The notes under the pieces are model-generated. The model was given only the letters and a program-made list of their open reading frames with translations, ran no database searches and was not told the DNA's origin. A stretch of 64,000 bases of DNA from Bdellovibrionales bacterium (lineage in GTDB: Bacteria; Bdellovibrionota; Bdellovibrionia; Bdellovibrionales; UBA1609): the NCBI GenBank assembly GCA_020630675.1, contig JAHDIR010000001.1, forward strand, positions 1 through 64,000, read 5' to 3'. The translations under genes were made by a program, and so were the position numbers. Every line of letters starts with the position of its first letter. The stretch's first letter is position 1. Below, in pieces: positions 49,767 to 59,733 of the stretch.

Positions 49767-50846
49767 ATGCTGTCTATTATAGATAAATATGTATCCAAGT
49801 TGTTTTTAACCTATTTTTTTGCTGGGTTGTTCATATTTATTACTCTTTTTTTTGTTTCTGATTTCATGATTAAATTTTCTAAGTATGATGCCTCGGTAGT
49901 GACTTTGTTGCGATACTACGGTTATTTTTTGCCAGAAATTATATACCAAATGCTACCCGTGGCCTCTTTACTGGCTTCTATATTAACCATGTCTTATTTG
50001 AGTAGTAGTAATGAATTGGTGGCTTTTTTTACTGCCGGTGTCAGCTTAATGAGGGTTTGTACACCAATTTTGGTATTAGTGGGTTTTTTATGTTTAGGGT
50101 CTTTTTTTATGGGGGACCGTTTAATTCCGCACTTTATGAAGCAAAAAAACTACATCAAAGACATTGAAATTAAAAAATATTATACAAGAATTATTACTGG
50201 TATTAAGAGTGATGTTTGGTACAAAAAAAATAATTTTGTAGTGAATGTAAAGTCTTTAGATTTTACAAGCAGAACTGGCTTAGGAGTCTCTGTTTTTTAC
50301 TTTGATCAAGATTGGCAATTATCAAGAGTGGTTAAGGCGCCAAAAGCAAAACTAGGGGATAGCTCTTGGGAACTGTTTGATAGTTCTGAAACTTTTTACT
50401 CTAGTGAAAGTAGCTTTCCAATTAGAAAAACGTATAATTCACGTGTTATTGAAATGAATAAAAAATTAGAAGACTTGAATATCAAAGGGCAAACCTCAGA
50501 AACTATGAATTTAAAAACTCTTAAAAAGTTTATTGATCGCAATAAAAAATCTGGGCTTAATACATTAGACTACGAAGTGGATTATTATGCTAAATATAGT
50601 TTTTCATTTGCTGGTCTTTTGCTAGTTCTGATGAGTCTACCTTTTAGTATTTCTAAGCGTAGGTCTGGCGGAAGCCTCGCCAGCATTGGGGCTTGTTTGG
50701 GCTTAGTTTTCTCTTTTTGGCTGTTCTATAGTTTTTCACTAAATTTAGGTAAAATGGGGGTGCTTTTTCCGTCTTTAGCGGCTTGGCTGCCTAACTTTAT
50801 AATTATGCTGCTAGCTGTTTTCTTTTTACGCAAGGTAGAGACTTAA
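49767..50846 (+). CDS. LptF/LptG-family LPS-export permease
   Basis: MLSIIDKYVSKLFLTYFFAGLFIFITLFFVSDFMIKF...YQMLPVASLLASILTMSYLSSSNELVAFFTAGVSLMR. Confidence 0.9.
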   Translation: MLSIIDKYVSKLFLTYFFAGLFIFITLFFVSDFMIKFSKYDASVVTLLRYYGYFLPEIIYQMLPVASLLASILTMSYLSSSNELVAFFTAGVSLMRVCTPILVLVGFLCLGSFFMGDRLIPHFMKQKNYIKDIEIKKYYTRIITGIKSDVWYKKNNFVVNVKSLDFTSRTGLGVSVFYFDQDWQLSRVVKAPKAKLGDSSWELFDSSETFYSSESSFPIRKTYNSRVIEMNKKLEDLNIKGQTSETMNLKTLKKFIDRNKKSGLNTLDYEVDYYAKYSFSFAGLLLVLMSLPFSISKRRSGGSLASIGACLGLVFSFWLFYSFSLNLGKMGVLFPSLAAWLPNFIIMLLAVFFLRKVET

Positions 50847-50998
50847 GCTTCTTGTGCTTTTAAGCTCCCTAAACCCCCATTTCAACTATTATCTAACTGC
50901 AGTAATGCCCTAAAAATACTCTTTTTCTTTGATACTTGGTCTTTTTCGTAATAATTAGACCAATGATTCTATCATGACTTATTTGGGGGTTTTTACGC

Positions 50999-51592
50999 AT
51001 GCCTATTCTTGAAGTTCTTACTTTTCCTGACCCGAGACTTAGAAAAGTTTCGCAACCTGTTGCCAAAGTTGGTCCAGAGCAGGTTGAATTTTCCAATGCA
51101 ATGTTAGAAACAATGTATTCGTTTAAAGGGATTGGTCTAGCAGCTCCTCAAGTGAATCGATTAGACCGTATAGTTGTGATAGACACTCGGGCAAAAGATG
51201 AAGAGGACAGATACGATTTGTCAGACTTAACCGATTTAGAAAAAAAAGTTCCACAGCCTTTGATTTTATTTAACCCAGTGATTGTTGCTACGGAAGGAAA
51301 TACAACTTACGACGAGGGTTGTTTGAGCGTGCCCAGTTACTATGAAACTGTTGAGCGTTTTGATGTTATTGAGTGTGAAGCTCTTAACCAAAAAGGGGAG
51401 ACCATAAAGTTTAAGACCGATGGCTTACTTTCTATTTGTATTCAGCATGAAATTGATCACTTGGATGGAAAATTATTTATTGACCGCCTAAGCACAGTCA
51501 AAGCAGGAAGAATAAAAAAACAAATTAAAAAAAGAGGTTATCCTGAAAGAAAAAAAGACCCTGAAGCTTCCGAAAAAGAAGGAGTTGAGTAA
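50999..51592 (+). CDS. def: Peptide deformylase
   Basis: GIGLAAPQVN, DEGCLSVP, QHEIDHLDG. Confidence 0.97.
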   Translation: MPILEVLTFPDPRLRKVSQPVAKVGPEQVEFSNAMLETMYSFKGIGLAAPQVNRLDRIVVIDTRAKDEEDRYDLSDLTDLEKKVPQPLILFNPVIVATEGNTTYDEGCLSVPSYYETVERFDVIECEALNQKGETIKFKTDGLLSICIQHEIDHLDGKLFIDRLSTVKAGRIKKQIKKRGYPERKKDPEASEKEGVE

Positions 51593-52534
51593 GTGAGCGT
51601 TGTTCGTGTTGTTTTTATGGGAACTCCTGAGTTTGCTAAGCATCATTTAGAGTTAATGCATAAAGATAGTCATTATCAAGTGGTGGGAGTCGTGTCTCAG
51701 CCCGATCGTAAACAAGGTCGAAAGTTAAAATTAACGGCAAGTCCTGTAAAACAGTTTGCTATTGAAAATAATTTAAATGTAATTACTCCTGAAAAGTTTA
51801 ATAACGAAGATGTATTTCAAACGGTGAGTTCTTGGAAGCCTGAAATTGTAGTTGTAGTGGCCTATGGGCAAATCATTTCTAGTCAGTTTCTGAAAGCTTT
51901 TCCTCAGAGAGTGGTTAATGTTCATGCTAGTTTATTGCCAAGGTGGCGTGGGGCAGCTCCCATACAACGTTGTCTTATGGAAGGTGACAAAGTGACTGGT
52001 GTTTGTTTACAAGTTATGAAAAAAAAATTAGATGCAGGAGATGTCATAGGCGAAAGAAAAATTTCGTTATCTCAACATATAAATGCTCTACAGTTGCATG
52101 ATGAGCTCATGGTTTTAGGGGCAGACCTTCTTCATGTCGAGCTTATGGACTACATTCGTGGAAATTTAACTCCGAAAGAGCAGGATGAAAAACTAATCAC
52201 TTACGCTTCCAAGCTTGATAAGTCTGAGTCGAAAATAAACTGGAGTTTACCGGCCGAAACTATACACAACAAAGTTCGAGGAATGCTTTTAGGCCCAGGT
52301 ACCTTCACTTATTTTCAGTCAGTTAAATATAAAATTCTTCAAACCGAAACCTTAGATATTGAGTCTAAGGGCGTAGGGGTAGTTCATGCTTCTGAAGATC
52401 ATGAGCTTATTATTGGTTGTGGTGCCGGCGCTCTTAAGGTTTTAAAAATTCAACCAGAATCGAGGTCTCGAATGGAAGTTAAAGATTTTTTGCAGGGCCA
52501 TCCGATCAATCCAGGGGAGTTATTTGGTGAATGA
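51593..52534 (+). CDS. fmt: Methionyl-tRNA formyltransferase
   Basis: VVFMGTPEFAKHHLE...VNVHASLLPRWRGAAPIQRCLMEGD; GTG start. Confidence 0.97.
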   Translation: MSVVRVVFMGTPEFAKHHLELMHKDSHYQVVGVVSQPDRKQGRKLKLTASPVKQFAIENNLNVITPEKFNNEDVFQTVSSWKPEIVVVVAYGQIISSQFLKAFPQRVVNVHASLLPRWRGAAPIQRCLMEGDKVTGVCLQVMKKKLDAGDVIGERKISLSQHINALQLHDELMVLGADLLHVELMDYIRGNLTPKEQDEKLITYASKLDKSESKINWSLPAETIHNKVRGMLLGPGTFTYFQSVKYKILQTETLDIESKGVGVVHASEDHELIIGCGAGALKVLKIQPESRSRMEVKDFLQGHPINPGELFGE

Positions 52535-53192
52535 TTCATTTTTAGTTGCTCCGAGTATTCTTTCAGCAGACTTTGCAAAGTTAGGACAAGAAGTAATGGC
52601 CATTGAAAAGCATGGGGCCGACTGGGTTCATGTCGATGTGATGGACGGTCATTTTGTACCTAACCTGACCTTAGGGGCCCCTATCGTTAAAAGTTTACGT
52701 CCGGTGACGTCTTTAACTTTAGATGTACACTTAATGATATCTCACCCTCATAAATATATTGATGACTTCCTAAAAGCTGGGGCCGATATCATCACTGTAC
52801 ATGTTGAATCGGAAAGCAATATTAAGGACTGTCTAGAGGCTATTATTGCTGGCGGGGCAAAAGCTGGCATCACTTTACGGCCTGGAACTTCTTTAGATGC
52901 AATAAAACCTTACCTTTCTTTCGTTGGTTTAGTTTTGGTTATGACCGTTGAGCCTGGCTTTGGTGGTCAAAGCTTCATGTCTGACCAGGTCGAAAAAATC
53001 AACCAGTTGGTAAAACTTAGAAGTGAAAATAACTACAATTATCTGATTGAGGTGGATGGTGGTGTCAACGCCTCTACGGTGTCTCAATGTTTACAGGCTG
53101 ATGTTTTGGTGGCAGGAAGTTATGTATTTAAAAATGATTATAAAACATCTATTGATTTTTTAAAAAAGGCGAAAAATAATGAAAACAATTGA
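52524..53192 (+). CDS. rpe: Ribulose-phosphate 3-epimerase
   Basis: VAPSILSADFAKLGQEV...DWVHVDVMDGHFVPNLTLGAP...VMTVEPGFGGQSF. Confidence 0.97.
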   Translation: MVNDSFLVAPSILSADFAKLGQEVMAIEKHGADWVHVDVMDGHFVPNLTLGAPIVKSLRPVTSLTLDVHLMISHPHKYIDDFLKAGADIITVHVESESNIKDCLEAIIAGGAKAGITLRPGTSLDAIKPYLSFVGLVLVMTVEPGFGGQSFMSDQVEKINQLVKLRSENNYNYLIEVDGGVNASTVSQCLQADVLVAGSYVFKNDYKTSIDFLKKAKNNENN

Positions 53193-54714
53193 ATTAACAG
53201 GAGTTGATGTATCTCTAGAAGATACATGGTCTGTCGCTTATCATCAAAGCCCAGTAGTACTAAGTAAAAGTGCTAAAACAAAAATTCAAGAGTCTAGAGA
53301 CTATATTGAAGGGCGCATTGCTAATGGTGACACCATGTATGGAGTTAACACAGGTTTTGGTTTATTTAGTAATGTTAATATCTCGCAAGAAGATATTGAA
53401 AAACTGCAAGTTAATTTAATTCGCTCACATAGTGTTGGAGTGGGTGAAGCCTTCACGCCTGAAGAAACTAGAGCCATTATGTTTTTACGAGCGAATGCCT
53501 TATCTCGAGGCCATAGCGGCTGTCGCGTCGTTGTCATAGAAACTATTTTAGAATTTTTAAATAACAATATAATTCCGGTGATTCCAAGCCAGGGTAGTGT
53601 TGGTGCCAGTGGTGATTTAGCCCCGCTGTCTCATCTAGCTTTAGCTTTGATTGGCGAAGGTAAGGTTTGGCAGGGAAATGAAAAAGTTTCGGTCAAAGAG
53701 GTTCTTGAAGCGAAAAAAATAAAGCCTCTTAAATTAATGGCCAAAGAGGGCTTATCCCTTATTAATGGTTGTCAGGTTATGACGGCGGTGGGTTTGTTAA
53801 ATGCCTATGAAGCTAGACGGTTGGTGTGGACTGTCGATCTTGCCGGTTCAATGTCTTTAGAAGCTTTACGCGGAACTCGCTCGGCTTTTGATCCTCTTAT
53901 CGCAGCAACAAGACCTCACCCGGGCGAAGCTAAAACGGCTCGTAATATGTTGAGGCTTCTTGGGGAAACATCTGAAATTGCTCAAAGTCATATAGACTGC
54001 GGTAATGTTCAGGATGCTTATTCTCTTCGATGTATCCCTGCTGTTCATGGCGCCGCCAAAGATGCTTTATTAAGTACAATTAAAACTCTTGAAATAGAAG
54101 CTAACTCGAGCACTGATAATCCTTTAGTTTTTTCAAAAGAAGGAAAAATACTTTCTTGTGGTAATTTTCATGGCGAGCCTGTGGCCTTTGCTTTAGACTT
54201 TTTGTGTATAGCAGTCAGTGCAATGGTGAGTATTTCAGAGTGTCGAATTGAAAAATTAATCAACCCAACAATGAGTCAGTTACCGGCTTTCTTAGCCCCC
54301 GACGGTGGATTGAACAGTGGGTTAATGATTGTACAAGTTGCTGCTGCCGCTCTAGTTAGTGAAAATAAAATTTTATCACATCCAGCTTCTGTCGATAGCA
54401 TACCCACTTCGGCCGATAAAGAAGATCATGTCAGCATGGGAACAATCGCTGCTCGTAAGCTAGGAAAAATTATTAAGAATGCTGAAAATATTGTGGCCAT
54501 GGAAATTTTATGTGCCAAGCAAGCTTTGGGCTTTTTACGTCCATTAAAGGCAAGTAGCGCTGTGCAAGCCGTGTATGACTTATTAGACCCAACAGTTCCC
54601 TTTGCCGATGAAGATCGAGTGTTTTCGGAAGACATAGAAATCATAAAAAAGAATATTCGAGATAACTCAGTGGCTTTGACAATTAAAAAATCCGTAGGAG
54701 ATTTAGAATGGTAA
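53179..54714 (+). CDS. hutH: Histidine ammonia-lyase
   Basis: [29 protein letters not shown] (MIO motif), SSTDNPLVF. Confidence 0.97.
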   Translation: MKTIELTGVDVSLEDTWSVAYHQSPVVLSKSAKTKIQESRDYIEGRIANGDTMYGVNTGFGLFSNVNISQEDIEKLQVNLIRSHSVGVGEAFTPEETRAIMFLRANALSRGHSGCRVVVIETILEFLNNNIIPVIPSQGSVGASGDLAPLSHLALALIGEGKVWQGNEKVSVKEVLEAKKIKPLKLMAKEGLSLINGCQVMTAVGLLNAYEARRLVWTVDLAGSMSLEALRGTRSAFDPLIAATRPHPGEAKTARNMLRLLGETSEIAQSHIDCGNVQDAYSLRCIPAVHGAAKDALLSTIKTLEIEANSSTDNPLVFSKEGKILSCGNFHGEPVAFALDFLCIAVSAMVSISECRIEKLINPTMSQLPAFLAPDGGLNSGLMIVQVAAAALVSENKILSHPASVDSIPTSADKEDHVSMGTIAARKLGKIIKNAENIVAMEILCAKQALGFLRPLKASSAVQAVYDLLDPTVPFADEDRVFSEDIEIIKKNIRDNSVALTIKKSVGDLEW

Positions 54715-56354
54715 GAGAAATTCACCCCCCAACAGGAACTCAACTCAACTGTAAGGGCTGGTTGCAAGAAGCTGCCTTTAGAATGATTCAGCATAACATT
54801 AGCCCCGATGTCGCTGAGGTGCCGGAAGAGCTCATCGTTTATGGTGGTCGAGGAAAAGTCGCTCGTAATTGGCAATGTTTTGATAAAATTTTAGAGGAAT
54901 TGAAAATCTTAGAAAATGATGAAACATTGTTAGTTCAATCCGGAAAACCAGTGGGAGTTTTGAAAACTCATCCCGATGCGCCACGAGTTTTATTGGCCAA
55001 CTCAAACCTAGTACCCAACTGGGCCAACTGGGATGTTTTTGATGAGCTAGATAAAAAAGGCTTGATGATGTATGGGCAAATGACGGCAGGCTCTTGGATA
55101 TACATTGGAACTCAAGGAATCGTTCAAGGTACTTATGAAACTTTTGTTGAGGCTGGTCGCAAACACTTTGGCGGAAGTTTAAAGGGGCGAACAATCCTCA
55201 CCGCTGGCTTGGGAGGAATGGGTGGAGCACAGCCTCTTGCTGGGGTTTTTGCTGGAGCAGCCGTTTTAGCTATTGATATTGACCCTCACCGTATAAGTCG
55301 TCGTTTAGAGACAGGTTATGTCGATGAAAGTTGCGAATCGTTGCAAGAAGCCGTTCAACGAGTAGAAAAATACAAGGCCGAAGGTGTGGCTAAGTCTGTG
55401 GCTTACTGCGGAAACATGGCTGAAGTCATTCATCAACTTATCAAAATGGGTTTTAAGCCAGATATACTCACCGATCAAACATCTGCTCACGACCCTTTAA
55501 AGGGTTATGTTCCTGAAGAGCTCACATTGCAGGAATCTTATAAAATGCAAGAAGCTAACCCTAACGAGCATATGCGTTTAGCAAAACTCTCTATGGGTAA
55601 ACATGTTCGGGGCATGCTCGAAATGAAAAAATTAGGAGCGATTACTTTTGACTATGGCAATAATATTCGTGCGATGGCTAAAGAAGTAGGGGTAGAAGAT
55701 GCATTTGATATTCCGGGTTTTGTCCCTGAGTACATTCGACCTTTATTTTGTCGTGGTAATGGTCCCTTTCGCTGGGTGGCATTGTCCGGAGACCCTGAAG
55801 ATATAAAAGTTACCGATCAAGCTATTCGTGAATTGTTCCCGCATAAAAAACATTTGTTAAATTGGATTGATATGGCTCAGGAGCGTATACAGTTTCAAGG
55901 TTTACCCTCAAGAATCTGTTGGCTTGAGTACGGAGAGCGAGCTTTAGCTGGCGCTAAATTTAATGAACTTGTGAAAGAAGGAAAACTAAAGGCTCCCATA
56001 GCCATTGGCCGTGATCATTTAGATTGTGGCTCAGTGGCATCTCCTAACCGCGAAACAGAAGCTATGAAAGATGGGTCTGATGCTGTTGCCGATTGGCCAA
56101 TTTTGAATGCCATGGCCAACGTCGCCAGTGGTGCCACTTGGGTCAGTCTACATCATGGCGGAGGTGTAGGTATGGGTTATAGTATTCATGCCGGTCAAGT
56201 GGTTGTGGCTGATGGAACGGAAGAAGCTGCTCGTCGTTTAGAGCGCGTTTTAACCACCGACCCTGCCATGGGTTTGTTTCGACATATTGATGCCGGTTAT
56301 GATGAGTCGGTGGAAATGGCTCGAGAACATGGTGTACGCTCTCCTTGGGTATAA
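54708..56354 (+). CDS. hutU: Urocanate hydratase
   Basis: [78 protein letters not shown]. Confidence 0.97.
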   Translation: MVREIHPPTGTQLNCKGWLQEAAFRMIQHNISPDVAEVPEELIVYGGRGKVARNWQCFDKILEELKILENDETLLVQSGKPVGVLKTHPDAPRVLLANSNLVPNWANWDVFDELDKKGLMMYGQMTAGSWIYIGTQGIVQGTYETFVEAGRKHFGGSLKGRTILTAGLGGMGGAQPLAGVFAGAAVLAIDIDPHRISRRLETGYVDESCESLQEAVQRVEKYKAEGVAKSVAYCGNMAEVIHQLIKMGFKPDILTDQTSAHDPLKGYVPEELTLQESYKMQEANPNEHMRLAKLSMGKHVRGMLEMKKLGAITFDYGNNIRAMAKEVGVEDAFDIPGFVPEYIRPLFCRGNGPFRWVALSGDPEDIKVTDQAIRELFPHKKHLLNWIDMAQERIQFQGLPSRICWLEYGERALAGAKFNELVKEGKLKAPIAIGRDHLDCGSVASPNRETEAMKDGSDAVADWPILNAMANVASGATWVSLHHGGGVGMGYSIHAGQVVVADGTEEAARRLERVLTTDPAMGLFRHIDAGYDESVEMAREHGVRSPWV

Positions 56355-56385
56355 TTTTTGTAAACCTTATTTTTTAGGCCAGTGA

Positions 56386-57651
56386 ATGTATAAGTTGTAT
56401 ACCGACATTAGTGAGCTTTTGACTTTAAAACAAGCCGCTCAAAAAAAAGGACGCCATATTACGGCCTCTGATTTAAGTGTTATTAAAAAAGCTCAGTTTA
56501 TTACAAACAAAGGTCATATTCTTTGGGTGGGAACGAAAAAAAAACTCACCCCTGCCGTTTTAAAAAAGTTAGGTATTCAAGCAAATTCAATCAAAGAAAT
56601 CAGCTTAAATGATCAGACTGTTATGCCTGGGTTTGTTGAGTGCCATACTCATTCAGTTTTTTCAGGAACTCGAGAAAATGAATTTGAGCAAAGAAACTCT
56701 GGAGTGAGTTACCAAGATATTGCCAAAGCGGGGGGTGGTATTTTATCAACTGTTCACCAAACGCGAAAAGCTAGTCTTGAAAAACTTTTTCAATTATCTA
56801 AAAACAGAGCACAAAGGTTTTTAGATCAGGGAGTGACAACTCTAGAAATAAAAAGTGGTTACGGTTTAGATAGTAATACAGAAATTAAAATATTGAAGAC
56901 CATTCTTAAGTTAAAAAAGCTAAAGAAAATAAACATTGTTTCCACCTATTTAGGCCCCCATGCTGTTCCTCAAAAATTTAAGTCAGCCGCTGAATACATT
57001 GACTTTATTATTAGAAAAGTAATTCCTATTTTGAAGAGAAAAAAATTAATTGATCGCGCTGATATATTTATTGAAAAAGGGTATTTTGGTGCAGATTTAG
57101 CCAAAGCCTACTTTCAAGCCTTAAAGGATCACGATGTGAGCTTGACGGCTCATATTGATCAACTGTCACGTTCAGGGGCTATTGCTGAACTTTGCTTGCA
57201 TGAAAAAATTACTTCTTTAGACCACCTTGTGGAAATGTCTAAAGTAGATATTAAAAAGTTGAGTCAAAGTGAATGTACGGCTGTGCTTTTACCTTTGGCT
57301 GATTTTTATTTAAAAATGAAATATCCACCGGCTCGGCGTTTAATAGATGAAGGAGCACGGGTTGCCTTAGCCACTGACTTTAACCCGGGATCAGCCCCCA
57401 GCCAAGATTTATCAATGGTGGGGGTTTTGGCACGATTAGAAATGAAAATGACTCTTCCTGAGGTCATATCAGCTTATACTATAGGAGCGAGCTATGCTTT
57501 AGGGCTTGCCGGTAGCCATGGTTCATTACAGCCAGGTAAAAAAGCTGATTTTATTTGTCTTAATGATCACTGGGATCGACTATTTTACAATGTGGGCTAT
57601 CATCCGATCTCGTCCACCTGGGTGCAAGGTCGTCGTTTAAATCGCTTATAG
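56386..57651 (+). CDS. hutI: Imidazolonepropionase
   Basis: VMPGFVECHTHSVFSGTRENEFEQRNSGVSYQDIAKAGGGILSTV, TDFNPGSAPSQDL. Confidence 0.96.
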   Translation: MYKLYTDISELLTLKQAAQKKGRHITASDLSVIKKAQFITNKGHILWVGTKKKLTPAVLKKLGIQANSIKEISLNDQTVMPGFVECHTHSVFSGTRENEFEQRNSGVSYQDIAKAGGGILSTVHQTRKASLEKLFQLSKNRAQRFLDQGVTTLEIKSGYGLDSNTEIKILKTILKLKKLKKINIVSTYLGPHAVPQKFKSAAEYIDFIIRKVIPILKRKKLIDRADIFIEKGYFGADLAKAYFQALKDHDVSLTAHIDQLSRSGAIAELCLHEKITSLDHLVEMSKVDIKKLSQSECTAVLLPLADFYLKMKYPPARRLIDEGARVALATDFNPGSAPSQDLSMVGVLARLEMKMTLPEVISAYTIGASYALGLAGSHGSLQPGKKADFICLNDHWDRLFYNVGYHPISSTWVQGRRLNRL

Positions 57652-57748
57652 TTATAAAAGTAAAACTCATTTTTTATAATGAGCTCTTAGTTTGAATTTT
57701 TTTGTTTTAAGTTAGCTATTTATAAACTCAAGATAAGGAGTTGTTCTT

Positions 57749-58048
57749 GTGAAGAATAAAATTTTGGTCATAGTGTTTTGTTTATTTTCTGTTGCTTTTG
57801 GCTTAGGTCTTGGTTTTTTTCTATTAAATAACCCCAGCCGATGCAAAGAAATAGCCTTAAAGTCATCTTCTCTTTATGAGCCCTCTTTATCTCAAGGCTT
57901 AGAGGTTGAGGTTCTTGGTGTAAAGTATGAAAACTTTCTTCCTCGGTTCAACTACCTCATAAAAAAATCAGAAAGCTCCCACTCAAAGCTAACTCTTTCT
58001 AGCTTGAAGTGCGAAAAAATTCATGAAGAGGTTATTGAAACCCCTTAG
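57749..58048 (+). CDS. Small membrane-anchored protein of unknown function
   Basis: 99 aa ORF, GTG start after aaggag RBS, N-terminal TM segment. Confidence 0.6.
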   Translation: MKNKILVIVFCLFSVAFGLGLGFFLLNNPSRCKEIALKSSSLYEPSLSQGLEVEVLGVKYENFLPRFNYLIKKSESSHSKLTLSSLKCEKIHEEVIETP

Positions 58049-58138
58049 TTTGTTAAGGACTAAAACCAAGGTCTTGTTTTTCTCGTGCTTTTAAAAAGTA
58101 CATTCCTTTGCTAATTTTTTGTGATGTAGTATAGACTC

Positions 58139-58561
58139 ATGAATAAGCATATTGTTGAATCGCCTTATTATTCCAAGAGTTTTGATGGTGCAATATTTGA
58201 CGGCCCTTTTCGTATTTATTTTGCCCAATACCAAGAACAAGTCGGCTTAGAACTTTATCATTACTTATCTAAAAATATGTCATCTCTGACAAATCAAGTA
58301 AGAACTCTAAACAAAAAATTTAAAAGAAATATTTATATATTTACTTATACCTCAGATGAAAATAAAAAAAAATATCAACCTAAGAATCATCAAGGTCGAA
58401 TTTTTTTAGTCCCATTTCAATCTCATTATATTTTGGGGTTGTCTCAACAAGACTTTATGAAAAACAAGCTATGCTTACAAAGTTACTTGGAGTTTATTCG
58501 CGAAAATTGGAGTTTAAGCCAAAGCCTTCTTGAAAAAAATAGCTATTTACCAACTATTTAA
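58139..58561 (+). CDS. Protein of unknown function
   Basis: 140 aa ORF, no recognised domain. Confidence 0.6.
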   Translation: MNKHIVESPYYSKSFDGAIFDGPFRIYFAQYQEQVGLELYHYLSKNMSSLTNQVRTLNKKFKRNIYIFTYTSDENKKKYQPKNHQGRIFLVPFQSHYILGLSQQDFMKNKLCLQSYLEFIRENWSLSQSLLEKNSYLPTI

Positions 58562-59129
58562 ACGTTAATTTTTTTAAAAAATTCATAAGCTTTACTGATT
58601 TTTTATCGACAGTTTTTGTAAAGTGCATTACTAGCTTTTTATCTTGGTTGTAAATCTGATGATAGGGAAGCCCACGAGTAAACTGTAAAATTTTCTTTTT
58701 ATCGGAGCTATAATAACTTTGACCCACACTTATATTTTTCTTCCAAAAAAATTGAGCTTTTTTACGATCATCTTTGTTGTCAACATTCACAAAAATTACA
58801 TCGAGGTTTTTATGAGACTTAGAAAGATTTTGTAAAAATGGAATCTCTTTTAAGCACGGTTCACACCACTCGGCCCAATAGTTAATGTATGTGACACTTC
58901 CCTTTGAAATTTTTTGAGAAAATACATCTTTTTTCCATGGTAATTCGGAAATAGAAAACTGTTTGCTAGGTGGTAAAAATTCAAAAGACGTAGGCGCTAC
59001 AGAGATAGGGTGTAGGGAACTATTTTTTTGTTTTCTAGATAAATAAAAAAGAGTTAAGCAAATAATAAGGATTAACCCAGAGAGAATAAGTCGGAATTGA
59101 AAAAAGGTTTTTCTTTCGGCAGGATTCAT
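58554..59129 (-). CDS. TlpA-like thioredoxin-fold protein, membrane anchored
   Basis: N-terminal TM; VTYINYWAEWCEPCLKEIPFLQNLSK (WCxPC). Confidence 0.88.
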   Translation of the reverse strand: MNPAERKTFFQFRLILSGLILIICLTLFYLSRKQKNSSLHPISVAPTSFEFLPPSKQFSISELPWKKDVFSQKISKGSVTYINYWAEWCEPCLKEIPFLQNLSKSHKNLDVIFVNVDNKDDRKKAQFFWKKNISVGQSYYSSDKKKILQFTRGLPYHQIYNQDKKLVMHFTKTVDKKSVKLMNFLKKLTFK

Positions 59130-59148
59130 AAAGTGCTACAGTAGAGGG

Positions 59149-59346
59149 ATGAAAATTCTTGGTCAAACAAAAAACGGTCAAATTGTCGTCGAATACATTC
59201 TGCTATTGTCTCTTTCTGTGATTGTTGCCGTTCTTATAACAACAGCGGTGGTCAGTCGCTCACCAGGTAATGAGGGTTTTCTTATGAAAAAATGGAAGGA
59301 AATCATTGAATTTATTGCATCAGACTTACCTGATGAACAAATATAG
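59149..59346 (+). CDS. Small Flp/pilin-like protein (tentative)
   Basis: 65 aa; GQIVVEYILLLSLSVIVAVLITTAV resembles the NGQ..VEY-hydrophobic N-terminus of Flp-type pilins. Confidence 0.5.
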   Translation: MKILGQTKNGQIVVEYILLLSLSVIVAVLITTAVVSRSPGNEGFLMKKWKEIIEFIASDLPDEQI

Positions 59347-59499
59347 CGTAAACATATTTTTTGGTAATACCGTCTTTTTATTTTGTAACTGCTCAATATA
59401 ATGAGTTTTTTCTAGACTATCTTTGGGGCTTACCTCTTAAGTGCACCGATTCATTAAAACTTAAGAGTAGCGCAGCTGGATTGACTTTAAGATTTTACT

Positions 59500-59640
59500 A
59501 AGTAAAAGTTAGCTTTCCAAATAGTGGTGAACATTGGTGAAAATCCAAGACTCGCCCGGAACGGTAATTTGGCTGTTATGCCATTAAGTCCGATCCCATT
59601 ATTAGGTGTTATGTAAGCAAAAAATTCTCGTGGACCAGAA
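59500..59640 (+). promoter_or_regulatory. Cobalamin (B12) riboswitch (boundaries approximate)
   Basis: GTGAACATTGGTGAAAATCCAAGACTCGCCCGGAACGGTAA...AAGTCCGATCC resembles the B12-element core GGTGAAAATCC/CCCGCAACTGTAA and lies directly upstream of a TonB receptor. Confidence 0.78.
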
Positions 59641-59733
59641 GCCTTAGTTCAAGTAAGTTAATGCTATTAGCAATGAACTCTTTTTTAAGTTTGTCTTCTC
59701 TTGATTTTTTGTGACTCACTCAAGGAGACAAAA

